39,119 nt of DNA from UBA4656 sp002405525 (lineage in GTDB: Bacteria; Pseudomonadota; Gammaproteobacteria; Xanthomonadales; Ahniellaceae): NCBI GenBank assembly GCA_036723735.1, contig DAIMGT010000035.1, positions 1-39,119 of the forward strand, given 5' to 3'. This document shows positions 7,495-16,246 of this stretch, in pieces; positions within the stretch are counted from its first letter, which is position 1; each line of letters opens with the position of its first letter. A program made the translations under genes and the position numbers. The notes under the pieces are model-generated. The model searched no databases and had not been told where the DNA came from. It worked only from the letters and a program-made list of their open reading frames with translations.

Positions 7495-8451
7495 ATGCAG
7501 ACGATCGGCGAATGGTGGATGTGGACGGCGTTCGCCGTCTTCGTGGTGGTGGCCGTGATCGTCGACCTGCTGGTCCTGCGCCAGCAAGGTTCGCACAAGG
7601 TCTCGGTGCGCGAGGCTCTGCTGTGGTCGCTGGTCTGGATTGCGCTGTCCTTTGTGTTCTGCGGTCTGCTCTGGTGGTACCTCAGTGAGACCCAGGGCGC
7701 GGAGATCGCCGGTGTCAAGGCCGGCGAGTTCCTGACCGGCTACCTGATCGAGAAGTCGCTGTCGGTCGACAACGTCTTCGTGTTCCTGTTGATCTTCACC
7801 TACTTCGCGGTGCCGCCGGAGTTCCAGAAGCGGGTGATCATCATCGGCGTGGTCGGCGCCATCGTGCTGCGCGCGCTGATGATCCTGATCGGCGCGATGC
7901 TGATCGCGCGCTTCCACTGGATCCTGTACCTCTTCGGCGCTTTCCTGCTGATCACCGGCGTCAAGATGCTGGTGTTCGCGGACCAGAAGCCCGACCTCGA
8001 CGCCAACCCCGCGCTGCGCTGGATCCGCGGCCACCTCCGGGTCACGCCCGGCTTCCACGGCGAGCAGTTCACGGTGCAGATGGACGGGGTGCGCTGGTTC
8101 ACACCGCTGTTCGTGGTGATCGTGATGGTGGCGATCACCGACATCATCTTCGCCGTGGACTCGATCCCGGCCATCTTCGCGATCACCCACGACCCGTTCA
8201 TCGTGTTGACCTCGAACGTGTTCGCGGTGCTGGGCCTGCGCGCGCTGTACTTCCTGCTGGCCGACATGGCGGACCGCTTCCACTACCTGTCGGTAGGGCT
8301 GGCGGTGGTGCTGGTGTTCGTCGGCACCAAGATGCTGCTCGCGCCCTGGTTCAAGATCCCGGTGTTCGTCTCGTTGGGGGTCGTGGCGGCCATCCTGGTC
8401 ACGGCGGTGGTGGTCAGCCTGGCCCGGCCGCAGGTCGAGGCCGCCGACTGA
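7495..8451 (+). CDS. TerC/Alx-family integral membrane protein
   Basis: A 318-residue inner-membrane protein with about nine hydrophobic helices, matching the TerC family. Its Alx branch is tied to manganese export and to metal loading of exported proteins, and the TerC branch to tellurite resistance. The two conserved acidic membrane motifs are visible: SLSVDNVFVF in the third helix region and FAVDSIPAIF in the later half, where the Asp residues are thought to bind the metal. Length and the N-terminus (MWTAFAVFVVVAVIVDLLVL region) match Alx-type members. It is a single gene, and the next one has its own promoter. The exact metal is not readable from sequence. Confidence 0.9.
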   Translation: MQTIGEWWMWTAFAVFVVVAVIVDLLVLRQQGSHKVSVREALLWSLVWIALSFVFCGLLWWYLSETQGAEIAGVKAGEFLTGYLIEKSLSVDNVFVFLLIFTYFAVPPEFQKRVIIIGVVGAIVLRALMILIGAMLIARFHWILYLFGAFLLITGVKMLVFADQKPDLDANPALRWIRGHLRVTPGFHGEQFTVQMDGVRWFTPLFVVIVMVAITDIIFAVDSIPAIFAITHDPFIVLTSNVFAVLGLRALYFLLADMADRFHYLSVGLAVVLVFVGTKMLLAPWFKIPVFVSLGVVAAILVTAVVVSLARPQVEAAD

Positions 8452-8498
8452 ACGGCGGTTAAACCCGAACCTGATCAATGACCTGGATCAGGCGGTCT

Positions 8499-8527
8499 GG
8501 CCCGGAGGCGAGGCTTCCGGCGGGGCC
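8499..8527. terminator. GC-rich hairpin between TerC gene and rpoH
   Basis: GGCCC (8499-8503) pairs with GGGCC (8523-8527), and inside it CCGGA pairs with TCCGG (8516-8520). The structure could end TerC transcription, but no T-run follows, so it may simply be a hairpin ahead of the rpoH promoter. Confidence 0.3.
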
Positions 8528-8544
8528 TTGAGGCAACCCTCACG

Positions 8545-8572
8545 GGAACTTCGGGTACGATTGGCACTCCAA
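8545..8572 (+). promoter_or_regulatory. RpoE-type promoter of rpoH
   Basis: GGAACTT (8545-8551) is a perfect extracytoplasmic sigma (RpoE) -35 element. Sixteen bases later TCCAA (8568-8572) fits the TCnnA -10 pattern. Transcription would start near 8579 and leave a leader of about 39 bases before the rpoH start codon. In Escherichia coli one of the rpoH promoters is also read by RpoE, so this arrangement is functionally expected. Confidence 0.7.
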
Positions 8573-8617
8573 GGATGCGTCTGCCAAATGCGCAGCCTGA
8601 CCCCCAGGAGGGCCACG

Positions 8618-9478
<861 letters not shown>

Positions 9479-9510
9479 TCCGGTTCGATTGCGGTCGCGG
9501 TGGGGGATGG

Positions 9511-9536
9511 AGGGCTCGCTTCGGCGGGCCCTTTGT
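9511..9536 (+). terminator. Intrinsic terminator of rpoH
   Basis: AGGGCTCGC and GCGGGCCCT form a 9-bp stem (one G-T wobble) closed by the very stable TTCG tetraloop, followed by TTTGTCTT. It lies 33 bases after the rpoH stop codon. Confidence 0.75.
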
Positions 9537-9540
9537 CTTC

Positions 9541-9674
9541 CAGAGCCCAGGGCCCAGGGTATAGGGCCCAGCGCGATTCGCGGCTTCTGGGCCTTTGTGG
9601 GAGCGGCGCGTGCGCCGCGATGCCCTGCGGCCGCGCGACGGTGTGCATGGGCTGCGCGGCGATTTGCGCCGCGC
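9541..9674. repeat. GGGCCC repeat followed by REP-like palindromes
   Basis: A GGGCCC-rich segment at 9541-9571 matches the dispersed family at 6722. It is followed by TGTGGGAGCGGCGCG (from 9597), which resembles the REP elements of pseudomonads and xanthomonads and contains the palindrome GCGGCGC-GT-GCGCCGC (9603-9618). A second hairpin pairs GCGCGGCG (9654-9661) with CGCCGCGC (9667-9674). The region holds no gene. Confidence 0.55.
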
Positions 9675-9690
9675 ACCCGCGCTCGCGACG

Positions 9691-9719
9691 TTGAACCCGG
9701 TCATACCTGGTGATACTGT
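9691..9719 (+). promoter_or_regulatory. Promoter of the toxin-antitoxin pair
   Basis: TTGAAC (9691-9696), a 17-base spacer and TACTGT (9714-9719) with a TGA extension (9711-9713) form a good sigma-70 promoter. The -10 ends six bases before the antitoxin ATG, so the mRNA may be leaderless. The imperfect direct repeat TCATACCTGG / TGATACTGTC (9701-9720) overlaps the -10 and could be where the antitoxin binds to repress the operon. Confidence 0.5.
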
Positions 9720-9725
9720 CGCGCC

Positions 9726-9959
9726 ATGAAGGTCGCCGTCTCCATTCCCGACGACGTGTTCCGCGACGCCGACGCCGCCGCGCGCCGCCGCAAGTGGCCG
9801 CGCAGCAGACTCTATGCCGAGGCCTTGAAGGCCTACGTGACCGCCGAAGAAAAGGACCAGGTCACGCTGCGGCTCAACGCCGTGCACGACCGGCCCGTCG
9901 AAGTCGACGCTGACCTGCGTCGCGCGCAATACGCCACGCTCACCGATGAATCGTGGTGA
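9726..9959 (+). CDS. MazE-like antitoxin, ribbon-helix-helix type
   Basis: A 77-residue protein that begins with a ribbon-helix-helix pattern (MKVAVSIPDDVFRDADAAA, then SRLYAEALKAYV), the DNA-binding fold of many antitoxins. The C-terminal half (about residues 45-77) is charged and ends in DESW, which fits an extended toxin-neutralising tail. The toxin start codon lies 14 bases inside its end, the usual coupling for such pairs. It should bind its own promoter and inhibit the downstream MazF-type RNase. No Shine-Dalgarno is seen before the ATG. Identity as antitoxin rests mainly on the toxin next to it. Confidence 0.85.
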   Translation: MKVAVSIPDDVFRDADAAARRRKWPRSRLYAEALKAYVTAEEKDQVTLRLNAVHDRPVEVDADLRRAQYATLTDESW

Positions 9960-10284
9960 GGTCTGGTGGGCCGACCTGCCGGCACCCACCGGGTCAGGGC
10001 CCGGCATGCGAAGACCCGTGCTGGTCGTGCAGGCTGATGCGTTCAATCGCAGTCGCATCGCGACCGTGATCGTGGCGGTGATCACCTCCAACCTGGCGCT
10101 GGCGGCGGCGCCCGGCAACGTGCGTCTCGCGAAAGCGGCGTCAGGCCTGCCGAAGCCGTCGGTCGTCAATGTGTCCCAGGTGCTGACCATCGACCGCGTG
10201 CTGCTCAAGCAGCGAGTAGCCGAGTTGCCATCCGAAGCCATGCGCATCGTCGACGATGGGCTGCGGTTGGCTTTGTCCGTCTAG
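9946..10284 (+). CDS. mazF: MazF/PemK-type endoribonuclease toxin
   Basis: A 112-residue toxin of the MazF/PemK family, which cuts mRNA at short sequence motifs to halt growth. Family hallmarks are the N-terminal RGEVWWADLP, the catalytic-strand segment RRPVLVVQ, the core IVAVITSN, and GLPKPSVVNVSQVLTID, where the conserved Ser/Thr and Arg regions lie. Length matches the family. It overlaps the antitoxin gene by 14 bases, so its translation depends on it. The pair appears complete. It lies between REP-like repeats and a gene of unknown function, which suggests an accessory position, although base composition is like the rest of the window. Confidence 0.92.
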   Translation: MNRGEVWWADLPAPTGSGPGMRRPVLVVQADAFNRSRIATVIVAVITSNLALAAAPGNVRLAKAASGLPKPSVVNVSQVLTIDRVLLKQRVAELPSEAMRIVDDGLRLALSV

Positions 10285-10407
10285 CTGGGACGCAGGGCGG
10301 CACCACAACCGATTTCTCTTCGATGGCGAAACGACGTTGCCGCCCGAGATCGTTACATCCGGGTCATTTCATGGCTTGACCTTGCGCTGCCGTGTGGACT
10401 CGGTCAA

Positions 10408-10436
10408 TTGCGCGGGCGTGATCAGGCCCGTACGAT
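10408..10436 (+). promoter_or_regulatory. Putative promoter of the small membrane protein gene
   Basis: TTGCGC (10408-10413), a 17-base spacer and TACGAT (10431-10436) resemble a sigma-70 promoter. The leader to the GTG start at 10490 would be about 47 bases. There is no other gene in the 205-base gap after the toxin. Confidence 0.4.
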
Positions 10437-10489
10437 CATGGCAGCAAGTCGTGGTCCTTGAATCCTTGCGCAAGCGGGGGAGGCGTCAA

Positions 10490-10915
10490 GTGGCGTCCTT
10501 GTGGTGGACGCTGTTCTTCGGTGGTCTCGCGCTGATCCTCGTTCGGTGGGTGTTTACGACCATGAAGGCCGGCAGGTCGTTCGAAGCAATCGACATCGCA
10601 GCGCCCCGGTTGGATTCGCAGGGTATCGATCGCTCGTCCGTTCTGTTCAGCACGTATGGAGATCCAGGTCTTGCGATCAACCCCGGTGCGATGATCCTCG
10701 TTGGGAAGGGCAAGAAATTGGACGGGGGGCGTGTTGGCTTCGTGCTCGAGATCATCCCGGGCCGCGGCGTTGTACACGAGGAGATCTTGGTCCCGCATGG
10801 CATTGCGTCCTGGCACCCGAATGCATCCATAAAGGCAAAGATGGCGGGTCGACCGCTTGTCGTCGTGCTCCGGGAGATGGCGGCGGTGCATCGTGCGGCG
10901 CGGAACGCACGGTGA
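10490..10915 (+). CDS. Hypothetical protein with one N-terminal membrane helix
   Basis: I do not recognise this 141-residue protein. The GTG at 10490 follows a strong GGGGGAGG (10476-10483) at six bases, which decides the start; the frame is open further upstream without a ribosome site. Residues 3-22 (LWWTLFFGGLALILVRWVFT) form a single membrane anchor. The rest should be soluble and beta-rich: GAMILVGKGKKLDGGRVGF and GFVLEIIPGRGVVHEEIL alternate hydrophobic and polar residues. The low content of typical GC-frame codons (many Asp, Lys and Ile) compared with its neighbours hints at a different history. It could be related to toxin-antitoxin cargo or be independent. Confidence 0.6.
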   Translation: MASLWWTLFFGGLALILVRWVFTTMKAGRSFEAIDIAAPRLDSQGIDRSSVLFSTYGDPGLAINPGAMILVGKGKKLDGGRVGFVLEIIPGRGVVHEEILVPHGIASWHPNASIKAKMAGRPLVVVLREMAAVHRAARNAR

Positions 10916-11052
10916 AGCGCTCGACGGCCGGGGCTGGTTCGTCACTGGTTGCGGGGCGTGGCTCGGTGAGCGTTGGGTGACCTGTACGGAATCCGGGCAG
11001 CCGATGACGGCGTTCCGTTGCACGCACGGCACTTTGCCGCGTTCCATGCGGC

Positions 11053-12417
11053 CTATGGGCGCGTAGTTTGTTCGCGCGTCACTTGTCGCGTGAGCGCCAG
11101 GAACCGCCGCAGCAGCATCGCCCCCGCCACCGCGAGTCCGATCCCGAAGCCCGCCCACACGCCGACCAGGCCGAAGTCGAGCGCGATGCCGCACAGCCAG
11201 GCCAGCGGCACCGCGAGGCCCCAGTAGGCGAGCAGGGACACGCGCGTGGGCCAATGGCTGTCGAGCATGCCGCGCAGCGCCCCGAGGCTGACGCTCTGCA
11301 CGCCGTCGAAGACCTGCATCAGGCCGACGGTGAAGAACAGCGCGGCGGCAAGGCCGACCACGACCGGATCGTCGATGAAGGCGCGCGCGATGGGTTCGGC
11401 GAACGCGGTCAGCAGCAGCGTGGCCACCACCAGCCACGCGGTGGCCACCCCGAGGCCCGCCACGCCGATCGCGCGCAGGCGTTCGCGCGCGTCGCCGCCG
11501 ATCGCCTGCGCGATGCGGATGCTGGTCGCCGCGGCCATGCCCAGCGGCATCATGTAGAGCACGCCGGCGACCGCCATCACCACCTGGTTGGCGGCCAGCG
11601 CGGCGGCGCCGAGCCAGCCGATGAACACCCCGACCACCGCCACCGAGCCGCCTTCGAGCACGTACTGCACGCCCATCGGCAGGCCTTCATGGCGCAGTTG
11701 CGCGCGGCGCGCGGGATCCGCTGTCACCCCGCCGAATCGCGCGCGCAGCCCCGGAGCGCCGTGGCAGACCGCCATCTGCAGCGCCACGGTGAACCAGATC
11801 GCGATCGCGGTGCCCAGCCCTGCGCCCGCGAGGCCGAGCGGCGGCAGGCCGAAGCGGCCGTAGATGAGCACGTAGTTCAGGGCCGCGTTGAACACCACCG
11901 CGCTGAAGGCCAGCGCCACCGCGAGCCACGGGCGGTCGATCGCCTCCAGGACCTGCTTGTAGACCAGGCTGACCGCGAAGCCCGGCAGCATCGCGCAGAT
12001 CGCGAGCCAGTACGGCGCGATCGCCGCGATCACCTCCGGCGGCTGGCCGAGGTAGGGCAGCAGCGGCAGGATCGCCGCCATCGCGAGCCCTGCCAGCAGG
12101 CCGGAGCGCAGCGCCAGCGCGCGGCCCTCGCGCACCGTGGCCGCGATCGCGGCGGGATCGCCCGCGCCGTGCGCGGTGCCGGCGAGGATGCCGACCGGCA
12201 TCAGGAACCCGTACAGGCCGGCGACGAAGATCACCCATACGCTCATGGTCAGCGACACCGCCGCCAGCGGCAGCGGGCCGAGCGGGCCGAGCATCGCGGT
12301 GTCGACCACGCCCATCAGCGCGGACACGACCAGGCCCGCCACCAGCGGCGTGGCGAGCGACAGCAGGTGGCGGACTTCGGTGGTCCAGGCGGGGCGTGTC
12401 GGGATCGCGGCGCTCAT
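11053..12417 (-). CDS. MATE-family efflux transporter (NorM-like)
   Basis: A 454-residue inner-membrane antiporter of the MATE family, which exports drugs or other toxic compounds using Na+ or H+. About twelve helices are visible as two six-helix halves. N-terminal family features are LATPLVAGLVVSALMGVVDT and MLGPLGPLPLAAVSL; the second half begins near LPMGVQYVLEGGSVAVVG. The ATG at 12417 shares an ATGA overlap with the stop of the hydroxylase gene upstream (12414-12417), so the two are translated together. An open frame continues upstream only as out-of-frame shadow of the hydroxylase. Both are probably controlled by the divergent TetR regulator; the substrate is unknown. Confidence 0.92.
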   Translation of the reverse strand: MSAAIPTRPAWTTEVRHLLSLATPLVAGLVVSALMGVVDTAMLGPLGPLPLAAVSLTMSVWVIFVAGLYGFLMPVGILAGTAHGAGDPAAIAATVREGRALALRSGLLAGLAMAAILPLLPYLGQPPEVIAAIAPYWLAICAMLPGFAVSLVYKQVLEAIDRPWLAVALAFSAVVFNAALNYVLIYGRFGLPPLGLAGAGLGTAIAIWFTVALQMAVCHGAPGLRARFGGVTADPARRAQLRHEGLPMGVQYVLEGGSVAVVGVFIGWLGAAALAANQVVMAVAGVLYMMPLGMAAATSIRIAQAIGGDARERLRAIGVAGLGVATAWLVVATLLLTAFAEPIARAFIDDPVVVGLAAALFFTVGLMQVFDGVQSVSLGALRGMLDSHWPTRVSLLAYWGLAVPLAWLCGIALDFGLVGVWAGFGIGLAVAGAMLLRRFLALTRQVTREQTTRP

Positions 12418-13274
12418 GCGTCGGTGCGTGGTTTCCAGTCCGGTGCGCGCAACAGGCGGCGCAGGCGATCGATCCAGCGCGGCGTGGCGGCGAGGTCGCG
12501 CCACAACCGCTTCGCCTCGCACAAGTGGACCTCGAGCAGGTTGGTGCTGTCGATCGGATGGGTGATGCCGTAGCGCACGGGTTCGTCCTCGGATTCGGGC
12601 GCCCAGGTGCCGAACAGGCGGTCCCAGACGATCAGGATCGCGCCGTAGTTCCTGTCCTGGTAGCGCGCCTGCACGCCGTGGTGCGCCCGATGGTTGGACG
12701 GCGTGTTGAGCCAGCCGTCCAGCCACGGCAGGCGGCCGATGGCCTCGGTGTGCAGCCACTGCTGCCAGCCGATGATCAGCGCGAGGCAGGCGGCGACCAG
12801 CAGCGGGTCGAAGCCGACCGCCACCACCGGCACATAGAACCACGGCGAGATGAATCCGTCGATGAACGAGACCCGCAGGCCGGTGGTCTGGTCGTAGGCC
12901 GGCGAGCTGTGGTGCACCGAGTGCGCCAGCGCCCAATACGTGCGGTTGCGGTGCGCCGTGCGGTGGTCCCAGTAGTACGTGAAGTCGACCGCGAGCAGGG
13001 CGAGCAGGGCGGTGAGGCCATTGGTCGGGATCGACCACGGCACCAGCGCGGCCACGCCGCCGTACAGGCCCAGCACGAAGGCGGTGACCAGTCCGCCGAC
13101 CAGGATCGTCGGCACCAGCGGGCTGGCGCTGGCCAGCATCTCGCGCACGCGCGCGCGGTCGAGCCGGCCGGCGCGGCGCAGGCGCCACAGTTCCCACGGC
13201 AGGAACAGCACGATCGCGGCGCCGAACACCAGCGCGGCGGTTTCCAGGATCTGTGTCCAGGCGAAGGCGTCCAT
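12414..13274 (-). CDS. Sterol desaturase / fatty acid hydroxylase family membrane protein
   Basis: A 286-residue integral membrane di-iron oxygenase. The histidine clusters of the family are all present: DHRTAH (HxxxxH type), HSVHHSS, and NHRAHHG near residue 200, with a further His in the loop (QWLHTEAIG). Four to five hydrophobic segments surround them. Such enzymes hydroxylate or desaturate lipids, fatty acids or carotenoids; the bacterial substrate cannot be told. The ATG at 13274 lies 60 bases from the palindromic operator, so this is the first gene of the unit hydroxylase-MATE. No clear Shine-Dalgarno is seen. Pairing with a pump suggests modification and export or a membrane-stress response, which is inference. 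Confidence 0.9.
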   Translation of the reverse strand: MDAFAWTQILETAALVFGAAIVLFLPWELWRLRRAGRLDRARVREMLASASPLVPTILVGGLVTAFVLGLYGGVAALVPWSIPTNGLTALLALLAVDFTYYWDHRTAHRNRTYWALAHSVHHSSPAYDQTTGLRVSFIDGFISPWFYVPVVAVGFDPLLVAACLALIIGWQQWLHTEAIGRLPWLDGWLNTPSNHRAHHGVQARYQDRNYGAILIVWDRLFGTWAPESEDEPVRYGITHPIDSTNLLEVHLCEAKRLWRDLAATPRWIDRLRRLLRAPDWKPRTDA

Positions 13275-13333
13275 CGGGTCCTCGGGTTGGCGGCGCGGGG
13301 CGCCGGGTGTAGCTTACGTACTGTCAGTATGCA

Positions 13334-13358
13334 ACATACCTACCGACGGTAGGTATGT
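13334..13358. promoter_or_regulatory. Perfect 25-bp palindromic operator for the TetR regulator
   Basis: ACATACCTACCG and its exact complement flank a single central A, making a 12+12 perfect inverted repeat. It lies between the divergent hydroxylase (start 13274) and tetR-family gene (start 13375), 17 bases before the latter. A smaller palindrome, TACTGTCAGTA (13319-13329), lies next to it. The position is that of an autoregulatory operator controlling both directions. Confidence 0.8.
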
Positions 13359-13374
13359 CAAACCGGAGTCCGTC

Positions 13375-13983
13375 ATGCCCCGCCGCACCAACGCCGAGCT
13401 GTCCGAATCGACCCGCGCCAGCCTGCTCGCGCACGCCAGCAAGGCGTTCGGAACCCATGGCTATGCCGAAGCGCCGCTGGACGAGGTCGCGCGCGCGGCC
13501 GGGCTGACCAAGGGCGCCCTGTATCACCACTTCGGCAGCAAGCGGGGACTGTTCGAAGCGGTGCTGCGCGACCTCGAGCGCGGGATCGAGCGCGCGATGG
13601 ACGTCGCGCTCGCCGCACATCCGCGCTCACGGCGGGGGCTGGTTGCGGTCGGCGCGGCGTGGCTGGACGCGATGCTCGACGCCGGCGCGCGCCGGATCAT
13701 GCTGCTCGACGCCCCTGCCGTGCTGGGCCACCGGGCAATCCGCGAGCTCGACGCACAGAGTGCGGTCCGGCCGCTGGCCGACCTGCTGGCCGACTTGCGC
13801 AGGCAGGGCGAACTCACGGCCGACGTCGATGCCACCGCCGCCGCGCACCTGCTGGTCGGCGCGCTGGGGGAGGCTGCGCTGTGGATCGGCGAGACGGAAC
13901 ACCCGCTGCGCGCGCGCGAGGCGGCCCTGGGTACGCTGGACCGCCTGCTCGACGGGCTGGCGCCGCGCGCAGTCGTGCCGTGA
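13375..13983 (+). CDS. TetR/AcrR-family transcriptional repressor
   Basis: A 202-residue repressor with the TetR N-terminal DNA-binding domain: helices 1-3 cover about residues 10-55 with the turn AGLTKGALYHHFGSKRGLF, the most conserved TetR signature. The C-terminal ligand-binding half (residues 80-200) is all-helical and Ala/Leu-rich, ending in ALGTLDRLLDGL. The ATG at 13375 follows CGGAG and fits the family N-terminus; an open frame reaching upstream would cross the operator. It is divergent from the hydroxylase-MATE unit and has a perfect operator beside it, so it probably represses both itself and that unit until a small ligand binds. The ligand is unknown. Confidence 0.93.
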   Translation: MPRRTNAELSESTRASLLAHASKAFGTHGYAEAPLDEVARAAGLTKGALYHHFGSKRGLFEAVLRDLERGIERAMDVALAAHPRSRRGLVAVGAAWLDAMLDAGARRIMLLDAPAVLGHRAIRELDAQSAVRPLADLLADLRRQGELTADVDATAAAHLLVGALGEAALWIGETEHPLRAREAALGTLDRLLDGLAPRAVVP

Positions 13984-14017
13984 CGCGCTGGTGCGGTGTC
14001 GCGCGGTCGCGCGATGT

Positions 14018-16192
14018 TCACCCGAAATCGATCGGATCGACGTCCAGCGACCAGCGCACGGCGCGCGCTTCGCGCAGTGCGTGCAGCGCGTCCAGCCGCG
14101 CGCCGAGCGCGGCGTGCAGGGCACCTCGGCGCGGGCTTTCCAGCACCAGTTGAGCGCGCAGCATGCCGGCACGGCGCGGCATTGGCGCCGGCAGCGGGCC
14201 GCGCGCGGCCACCGCGGTGGCATCGGAAAACAGCGCGCGCGCGGCGCCGAGGAAGGCGTCCAGCGGCGCTTGCGCACGGGCCTCGGCGCGCAGCAGGGCG
14301 TGAGCGCCGAACGGGGGCAGGTCCAGTGCGCGGCGCTCCTGGAGTTCGGCGAGCGCGAAGGCGCCGTAGCCGCCGCCGAGCAGGCGCGCGAGCAGCGGGT
14401 GCCCCGGCTGATGGGTCTGCAGCAGCACGCGACCGGGCTTGTCCGCACGGCCCGCGCGCCCGGCAACCTGCACGATCGTCTGCGCCAGCCGCTCCGGCGC
14501 GCGGAAGTCCGGGCTGAACAGGCCACCGTCGACGTCGGCCAGCACCACCAGGGTCAGGTTCGGGAGGTCGTGGCCCTTGGCCAGCATCTGCGTGCCCACC
14601 AGCACCGCCGGGCGCCCGTCGGCAAGGCCGGCGAGCAGGGCTTCGAAGGCGCCCTTGCGGCGCATGCTGTCGCGGTCGACGCGCAGCACCTGATGGCGTG
14701 GGAAGTGTTGCGCCAGCATGGCTTCCAGACGCTGCGTGCCGATGCCCACGGCCATCAGGCCGCGATCGTGGCAGGACGGACAGTCGGCCGGCCGCGGCCG
14801 CCGCAGGCCGCAGTGGTGGCAGTGCAAGGCCGCGCTCGCCGCATGCAGCGTCATCGGCCGCTCGCAATGCGGGCACTCGGCATGCCAGCCGCAGGCGTGG
14901 CAAAGCAGCACCGGGGCGAAACCGCGGCGGTTGCGGAACACCAGCGCCTGCTCTCCGCGATCCAGCGCAGCGCCGATCTCCGCCAGCGCGCGCGGCGCGA
15001 GGCCGTCGTCGAGTTTCGCCCCGCGCAGGTCGAGCACTTCCACCGACGGCGTCCGCGCGGCGCCCGCGCGCCGGGTCAGGCGCAGTGCGCGGTAGCGTCC
15101 GGCGTCGACGTTGGCCAGGGACTCCAGAGACGGTGTCGCCGACCCCAGCACTACCGGCACTCCGAGCGCGCGTGCCCGCACCACCGCGAGGTCGCGCGCG
15201 TGGTAGCGGAAACCTTCCACCTGCTTGTAGGACGCGTCGTGTTCCTCGTCGACCACCACCAGTCCTGGGCGCGCCAGCGGGGTGAACACGGCCGAGCGGG
15301 TGCCGATCACCAGCGGCGCCTCGCCGCGCGCGGCGGCAAGCCACGCCGCGGCACGCTCGCCGTCGGCGAGACCGGAATGCAGGGCGGCCACCGGGACGCC
15401 GAGGCGCGCCCGAAAGCGGGCGACAGCCTGCGGGGTGAGTCCGATCTCGGGCACCAGAACCAGGGCCTGGCGACCTTGCGCCATCGCGCTGGCGATGGCG
15501 TCGAGGTAGACCTCGGTCTTGCCGCTGCCGGTCACCCCGTCGAGCAGGAAGGCGGAGAAGCCGAAGCACGTGCGGATCGCGTCGGCCGCGGCGCGCTGCT
15601 CGTGCGACAGGGCCGGGCCCGGTTCTGGCCGGCTTCGCGCTGTCGACGCGCTCACTTCGCGCAGCAGGCCGCGGCGGCGCAAGTCCGCGATCGCGCGCCC
15701 GCCATCCGGCACGGCAAGCCGCAGCGCCGCCGCATCGAGCGCGCCGTCCGCCAGCGCCTCGACCACCCGTCGCGCCGCGCCGCCGGGGCGGGTGCGCGTC
15801 CGCGCCTCGGACAGGCCGCAGTCGCCCAGAGCGAAGGCCGGGATATGCGGCAGGCCCGGCGGCTCGGGCTGGCGCAGCGCGACCGGCAACGCCGTGGCCA
15901 GCACCTCGCCCAGTGGATGGGCCCAGTACTGGGCCGCCCAGCGCAGGGAGGACCACAGCTCGGCGGAAAACAGCGGTGTGCGGTCCAGCCATCGCTCGGC
16001 CGCCCGCAACGAGGCCGCTGCGGACGCAGCCCCGTCGACCGCTGCCACGACCACGCCCACGACCCGCCTGCGACCGAACGGCACCACCACGCGGCAACCG
16101 GCAGCGGCGACGGGCGGCTCGCCTTCGGGGGGAAGGTAGTCGAACAGCCGCAGAACCGGAACCGGCACCGCGACCTGCAGGACGAGGGCCAT
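14018..16192 (-). CDS. priA: Primosomal replication restart helicase PriA
   Basis: PriA reloads the replisome at stalled forks. The 724-residue protein has the N-terminal 3'-end-binding domain (LRLFDYLPP), Walker A GVTGSGKTEVY (about residue 220), Walker B VVDEEHDASYKQ, the zinc-binding cysteines between helicase lobes (CHACGWHAECPHCERP and CHHCGLRRPRPADCPSC, residues 420-470), motif V VGTQMLAKGHD and motif VI QVAGRAGRADKPG. Length matches the family. The ATG at 16192 was chosen because homology starts at once (MALVLQVAVPVPVLRLF), and a promoter lies 27 bases upstream. Long open frames overlapping it on both strands are shadows. The DnaA boxes upstream are noted separately. Confidence 0.97.
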   Translation of the reverse strand: MALVLQVAVPVPVLRLFDYLPPEGEPPVAAAGCRVVVPFGRRRVVGVVVAAVDGAASAAASLRAAERWLDRTPLFSAELWSSLRWAAQYWAHPLGEVLATALPVALRQPEPPGLPHIPAFALGDCGLSEARTRTRPGGAARRVVEALADGALDAAALRLAVPDGGRAIADLRRRGLLREVSASTARSRPEPGPALSHEQRAAADAIRTCFGFSAFLLDGVTGSGKTEVYLDAIASAMAQGRQALVLVPEIGLTPQAVARFRARLGVPVAALHSGLADGERAAAWLAAARGEAPLVIGTRSAVFTPLARPGLVVVDEEHDASYKQVEGFRYHARDLAVVRARALGVPVVLGSATPSLESLANVDAGRYRALRLTRRAGAARTPSVEVLDLRGAKLDDGLAPRALAEIGAALDRGEQALVFRNRRGFAPVLLCHACGWHAECPHCERPMTLHAASAALHCHHCGLRRPRPADCPSCHDRGLMAVGIGTQRLEAMLAQHFPRHQVLRVDRDSMRRKGAFEALLAGLADGRPAVLVGTQMLAKGHDLPNLTLVVLADVDGGLFSPDFRAPERLAQTIVQVAGRAGRADKPGRVLLQTHQPGHPLLARLLGGGYGAFALAELQERRALDLPPFGAHALLRAEARAQAPLDAFLGAARALFSDATAVAARGPLPAPMPRRAGMLRAQLVLESPRRGALHAALGARLDALHALREARAVRWSLDVDPIDFG

Positions 16193-16218
16193 TCGCGGGC
16201 TCGGGCAGCGGGAGGCGC

Positions 16219-16246
16219 AGCATAAGCCGCCTTGCGTCGGACTCAA
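16219..16246 (-). promoter_or_regulatory. Putative sigma-70 promoter of priA
   Basis: On the minus strand, TTGAGT (16241-16246) and TATGCT (16219-16224) are 16 bases apart. Transcription would start near 16212 and give a leader of about 20 bases. Confidence 0.5.
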
